20,281 nt of DNA from Didymodactylos carnosus. Taxonomy: Eukaryota; Rotifera; Eurotatoria; Philodinida; Philodinidae. Below the pieces are notes generated by a model that ran no database searches, was not told where the DNA came from, and was given only the letters and a program-made list of their open reading frames with translations. Below are positions 19,724 through 20,281 of this stretch, piece after piece. The first letter of the stretch is position 1. Each line of letters begins with the position of its first letter. A program made the position numbers and the translations under genes. Location of the stretch: contig CAJNOQ010003433.1 in assembly GCA_905250885.1 (NCBI GenBank), forward strand, positions 1 to 20,281. Direction: 5' to 3'.

Positions 19724-20143
19724 TTATTCGATTCTCTTAGCTACTTGAGTCCGATCAATTTTTTTTCAACATTGACTACAATAATATTCTGCAGCAGTAT
19801 ATGTTCTGATTGGAATTGGATACATATTCTTCTCTTCTCGCCTGATTGTTTTTCTTTCATCAAAAAGTGCGTGGCCTTGAATGACTTCTGTCTTCAAAAT
19901 TGCCATCAGACACGTCAGACTGGTTTAATGCAATATGAGTTTTCATTCCCACAAAAAACTCTGAACAAACAAATATGTGCACAATGGGATGAAGCACGCA
20001 AACATCTGTTCGTCATCAATCAGTTTCTTATTACACGTGTTTAGTAGGAACGTCTCGTTAGTTTAACATTCGATTTGTATCTTATTCTGATCTTTCATAG
20101 AAAACTTTTCTAAGTTTGAGTTGATTGTGCGACAAGTATCTAT
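19724..20143. other. Upstream region; one unsupported plus-strand frame
   Basis: Presumed promoter side of the 19723 gene. A plus-strand frame (19745-20044, 99 codons, Cys-containing, ATG start) is open but has no recognisable domain and would run divergently from the minus-strand gene, 21 bp away. I leave it uncalled; it could be an exon of an unknown gene. Confidence 0.3.
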
Positions 20144-20281
20144 CTAATGACGATGTAGACAAGCCCAAAGCTCCGTCCATAGTGCTGCGGCTAGTTGGAC
20201 TTCCTCAGTATCAACACTTATAATGTGACGAGGTGCCAGGGGGCAAACAGCGGACTTTTTAGATGAGGCCGAGGGTAACCA
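20144..20281 (-). CDS. Partial C-terminal coding frame entering from the right edge
   Basis: On the minus strand the frame is open from the window edge for 45 codons to TAG at 20146-20144, ending SVDTEEVQLAAALWTELWAC then LHRH. The composition (Ala, Glu, Trp, Leu) is less biased than the AT-rich noise frames elsewhere, and the region is GC-richer than its surroundings. No family is recognised. It could be the last exon of a neighbouring minus-strand gene, or chance. Confidence 0.25.
   Translation of the reverse strand, partial: WLPSASSKKSAVCPLAPRHIISVDTEEVQLAAALWTELWACLHRH

Noticed and set aside
19745-20044. 99-codon Cys-containing plus-strand frame
   Set aside because: No domain or signal recognised, and it overlaps the likely promoter of the minus-strand gene. 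Kept only as a note.
1-20281. CRISPR array, phage or bacterial operon
   Set aside because: No regularly spaced repeats, ribosome-binding-site-led gene runs or phage genes; introns and LINE relics point to a eukaryote.

Overview
The window looks like AT-rich nuclear DNA from a small invertebrate, most likely a bdelloid rotifer (Adineta or Rotaria type). Three things suggest this. The predicted receptor resembles the large FMRFamide-receptor-like GPCR families of bdelloids. One gene displays paired LamG/concanavalin-A-like modules, a fold greatly expanded in these animals. Several introns are about 60 bp with GT-AG ends (60, 68 and 63 bp). The assignment rests on recognition, not on a search. 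No prokaryotic operons, tRNA, rRNA or CRISPR were seen.

Layout. Positions 1-1032 are a graveyard of decayed fragments: a possible LINE C-terminal tail, a 92-bp palindrome, a phospholipase-D-like pseudogene and a LINE zinc-knuckle end. Positions 2221-6455 (minus) hold a two-exon seven-transmembrane receptor of 359 residues. Its 3155-bp intron contains two elements with long inverted arms. A histone H3 pseudogene (6803-7043) and a broken non-LTR reverse transcriptase (7382-8520) follow. From 8550 to 15000 I find no convincing gene. That stretch holds a possible piggyBac-type end, a GTTAC/GTAAC self-complementary tract, a nearly perfect 278-bp palindrome, a third long-inverted-repeat element, a direct repeat and a GGGATCCCGC tract.

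The right end is gene-dense on the minus strand. A phase-consistent six-exon model (19072 to 15029, 625 residues) encodes a type II membrane protein: basic cytoplasmic head, one transmembrane helix, poly-Thr stalk and two LamG modules outside. Its ATG lies 18 bp after the stop of another minus-strand reading frame (19723-19091). That frame shows a signal peptide, a Cys-containing ectodomain and, after two in-frame stops, a transmembrane segment with a lysine-rich tail. The spacing suggests an operon-like or formerly fused pair. A partial minus-strand frame enters from the right edge.

The two best genes are both predicted surface proteins, a peptide-type receptor and a carbohydrate- or protein-binding LamG display protein. 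Nothing in the sequence shows that they act together. Exon joins were deduced by eye from splice motifs, phase and family resemblance; transcripts would be needed to confirm them.
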